This document shows, one piece after another, positions 61,020 through 64,000 of a DNA stretch of 64,000 nucleotides (its first letter is position 1; each line of letters starts with the position of its first letter). A program made the translations under genes and the position numbers. The notes under the pieces were generated by a model that saw only the letters and a list, made by a program, of their open reading frames with translations, was not told where the DNA came from and did not search any database. The stretch comes from Branchiostoma belcheri (lineage: Eukaryota > Chordata > Leptocardii > Amphioxiformes > Branchiostomatidae), in the NCBI RefSeq assembly GCF_001625305.1, contig NW_017802802.1, forward strand, positions 46,690 through 110,689, in the 5' to 3' direction.

Positions 61020-61370
61020 TCATGGATAAATGAAGGAAGAAGGGAAGGACGAAAGAATGAAGAAAGACAAGAAGGATCTATAGGAAAGAAAGGAAGGAGG
61101 TCAGGGATAATGGATTGATCAATTGTGAATTATTAAACGAATGCATGAATGAATCGATCAACGTCTTTAATAAGTAATTGAATGAATGCATGAGTGTATG
61201 AATGAATGAATGGACGGACTATAGCGTCCTATATCTAGTGACTGGGGGACTAGATAAACCAAGTGCTGGATTAACTTAATGAAGGAACGAACCAATGAAT
61301 AAGCAAAACATATACGAACAAATTGATGAATCGACGAATGAACGGACGAACGAATATCAAAAGAAATTAT
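61020..61370. repeat. purine-rich then degenerate GAAT/GAAC repeat tract
   Basis: 61020-61100 is almost all A/G on this strand (GGAAGAAGGGAAGG, GAAAGAAAGG). 61130-61350 is a degenerate tetranucleotide region with many GAATGAAT, GAACGAAC and GGACGGAC words. Confidence 0.75.
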
Positions 61371-62111
61371 TTGAATTGTGAAACTCTGATGTACCGACAT
61401 GCTCTAACATACACATCGTCGAGGTACATTTGGTAGTTATAAACCATGGCACACCGCGTGCCCACTCCTGGAAGTGTGTAGGCGATATTGAAGTCGGGAC
61501 AACTCGACTGTGTCTAATGTGGACAAATCGAACATAAAACAATTTCCTTGTGTCAAACGTCCCAGCACATCGGCCCCGGCTCTTCTCAGGGGATCGTTCT
61601 GTCATCTCCAAACGGTAGCTCTCCTGTTTACCGGGTCAATATGCAGCGTGCTCCAATAAACTACTGTGTCGATTGGGAGAGTGGCGCGTGTAGCTGTGGG
61701 ACTCAGGCCAATACCAAAACTTAAATCATTTAGTACGCTTCCGGGGAACAAATAAGGGAGTAAGGCCATAATTAGAAATAAATTGTTCTCAAACTCGATA
61801 GAATTTGACTGAAAGAACTTTTCCACCGAATCTCTCGCTCTTCATTATCTGGCCAAAGTGACACGTGATTCAGTTTTCGCACGCGTGACGTCAGCACTGA
61901 GCCAAACGTCTTCGGAAGTCGGTACCGCCCGCCGTATTGGTTACGAGACAGTTGGATGCCCTCTTCTCTCACATATGATCGTGTTCAGTGCTAGTGAAGG
62001 GCATCAGGACACACCACTGCCTTCTGTCAACCGGGACGGCTGGCGGCACCGACTTCCGACGAACCTTTTTTTTATTCATCAAAACATGAAAACATACTAG
62101 TAACAAGAACA

Positions 62112-62158
62112 GTGTGGCGCTGCACTCAAGTTTACAACTTATATTAACAGCGCCACAC
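62112..62158. repeat. 11-bp perfect inverted repeat
   Basis: GTGTGGCGCTG and CAGCGCCACAC are separated by 25 bases. It is possibly the core of a small MITE. Confidence 0.6.
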
Positions 62159-63174
62159 AACAAAAAAGTACAATTAACATTTAAATATACAAAGTTGACA
62201 TATCTGTGCGCCGTAGTCCCACCACCCCAAGACATTAAAATGTTAAATCAAATTTTAACCGACGAACTTTGACTCATAGCCTGTGTATACACAAGCTCTC
62301 GGCTGGAGGTTAATGACCCCCACCGGGGCGGCGGCCGCCAGGAGCGCGATTTAGTCAGGCTATTTGACTCAGAACTCAGATGAACTTTCATGCTGCGGGA
62401 GGAAGAAATTAGATATGCACGTATTCATGTCTGACGATCATAAACCGCACCGAAAAAGCTTTGCCAGTATTGAATCTACCCAAATATGGAAAATAAATAG
62501 GTTTTGATTTCCCACGTTAATAAGCTATGGCCTAAATATCTCTTAAGAAACGGTTAGAATTTTACGTAGATCAGCAAAATTTGATTAACCTACTTTTTGG
62601 TTTGGTTAACGAGTTTGCCGTTTGGTTAACGAGACGTTAAATAAACGTTGATATTTGAAGCTTATTCAATTACCACATGTACAGAAATTAGTTTAAACAA
62701 ACGCCGTTTTGCTTCTAGATACTGTTCAGGCCCCTTTTTCCAGGACAGCGAAAGGAAAGACGACAGAATAGAATTTTTTTTTTAATTTAAAGCCTGACAC
62801 GAAAAAATGTCTATAAAAGCTGGAGAAAAAGCCCAGAAATCGGCCCAAACTCTGCTTGAGGAGTACTTCTAGATTTATCGCTATCTATCTCTCAACCCGT
62901 CGTGCACATAGTTTTGCTACTCTGTATTCTCCTCAGTGCTGTTGCCGCCGCCTACATGCATGTACCGTGATTTGTGAGCGCGTGGTGCGGTCCGGGGTGG
63001 CCACATCTCGCCTTTGCGTCACCGGGTCGCGCATGTTGACGTTCAGCGGCTCCAACAAAGCTTCCAAAAAGCACTCGGGACGATATCTTAAGGCCTCAGG
63101 GAGCCGGAATTCCTGAGAGCGCCTAAATCATCGGTTTCACTGGAGAGGCCGCACGCGGGATGGGGCCAAGAATC

Positions 63175-63197
63175 TAATCTCCAAGCAGATGTTGGGG
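63175..63197 (+). repeat. solo end of family A MITE
   Basis: TAATCTCCAAGCAGATGTTG is nearly identical to the left terminus of the 1010-1173 element. No right end was found within 500 bp, so this is a fragment. Confidence 0.5.
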
Positions 63198-63354
63198 TAG
63201 CCGCTGTGTACCATCCGATTTACTACGGGGCTACTTGCACTCCCTGGCCGAATTTTTGCATTACTGGTATCTTTATTCAGATTGATGTTAAAACACTATA
63301 GAGAAGACACTTTTAAAACCTTTTCTACGTCGTAGTATGTAGTTTGAAAAGACG

Positions 63355-63447
63355 GATAGCATGCCAGGGGAGTTAGTCCGCTAAAGGATTACACTCAGAG
63401 CTGCATTCTGTACTCCTTTAGCGGACCAACTTCCCTGGCATGCTGTC
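63355..63447. mobile_element. family B MITE, 93-bp inverted repeat
   Basis: The 34-bp arms 63355-63388 and 63414-63447 are inverted copies with three mismatches, around a 25-bp spacer. The core is GCATGCCAGGG..AGTT.GTCCGC. A related end is at 11564. There is no coding capacity. Confidence 0.75.
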
Positions 63448-63950
63448 TATTTTGTCAATCTATACCCTTTCTAGCCCCCTTCCGAAGCCTGAAAGATGCT
63501 ACTATTTTCGAGCAACCCAGTGGGTTCTAGCAGAGACTACCAAATCTCCAGACCTTACGTGTCTGTTCTTACATGTATATACCGTTGACGCTTGTGTGTT
63601 GGTTAAAATCCGACATGGCCACTTCCCCACTGATTAACACGTTCCAGCCGGGTCGTATGTAATCCCAGATTTCGCTGTTTGTTTGGAAGAAAAACACCAC
63701 TATATATGTTATGAAGAGCGCTGAGACGCCGAGACAGGGTGTTAATGTATTAAGCCGGGTTAAGTCTGCCCTGCCATGCAGACGTCACACGGCTGTGTTA
63801 TGCCGTCCGCACCAGACGCCTTCGGGCGCTGAAGAAACAAGGTCCCGATTTGTGCAGATCATAGGGGTGGTACCCATCTCCATTTCTGTAGCCCTTGGGC
63901 CACACAATTGTGCAATTAGTATACATCAGGGGGCTAGTCCGCTAGTAGCG

Positions 63951-63989
63951 TTGTGTGTTTGTTTGTTTGTTTGTTTGTTTGTTTGTTTA
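63951..63989. repeat. (GTTT)n microsatellite
   Basis: About 9 GTTT units near the end of the window. Confidence 0.9.
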
Positions 63990-64000
63990 TTCAGGAATCT

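Larger units (their letters stand above)
59136..64000. other. downstream intergenic
   Basis: It contains the 59600 hairpin, a GAAT-type tract, the family A end, the family B MITE and microsatellites. TGACGTCA, a perfect CRE palindrome, occurs at 61887-61894. A CpG-rich block at 62890-63120 has short open frames on both strands but no recognisable product. No gene can be supported. Confidence 0.55.

Noticed and set aside
1-64000. CRISPR arrays, operons, prophage, retroviral or LTR elements
   Set aside because: The window is eukaryotic. No regularly spaced direct repeats, reverse-transcriptase or integrase motifs, or long terminal direct repeats were seen.

Overview
This is eukaryotic genomic DNA, most likely from an invertebrate chordate such as a lancelet. 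That placement is inferred from three things: the close match of the encoded protein to the ARID3/dead ringer/Bright family of deuterostomes, introns of 10-14 kb, and many short inverted-repeat (MITE) and tRNA-derived SINE elements. A species cannot be fixed from the window alone.

One gene can be supported, on the + strand. It is an ARID3-type transcription factor with seven confident coding exons: 14036-14428, 24956-25028, 39190-39373, 53358-53557, 53954-54127, 55286-55468 and 55826-56010. All have GT/AG borders and compatible phases and give a 463-residue protein. Its layout is an acidic N-terminus, the ARID DNA-binding domain (about residues 125-245), a linker, a Gln/Arg/Glu-rich stretch and a C-terminal REKLES-beta-like segment. 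An eighth candidate exon at 19549-19653 is 105 bp and phase 0 at both ends. It would insert 35 residues at the start of the ARID domain, or act as an alternative start. This is the most interesting unexplained item in the window.

Layout: 1 to about 12,900 is intergenic, with MITEs, a SINE, microsatellites and no supported gene. About 12,900-14,035 is a GC/CpG-rich promoter and 5' UTR, possibly with a 5' UTR intron. 14,036-56,010 is the gene. Its three large introns hold repeats plus low-repeat blocks that look like conserved regulatory DNA, notably 22.4-22.8, 40.4-42.8, 47.0-48.3 and 51.1-52.1 kb. 56,011 to about 59,135 is a probable long 3' UTR. 59.1-64.0 kb is downstream intergenic DNA with further MITEs, purine-rich repeats and one unexplained CpG-rich block.

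Repeats fall into recurring families, labelled A to F here: A (TIR with CTCCAAGCAG, several copies), B (TIR with CATGCCAGGG), C (7.3 kb hairpin), D (TIR with GGCACCCAAAGC, four copies, one filling most of a 396-bp intron), E (GGGCTCAAAAT ends) and F (ACGATAACTCAAG). No viral, retroviral or LTR element, CRISPR array, rRNA or functional tRNA gene was recognised.
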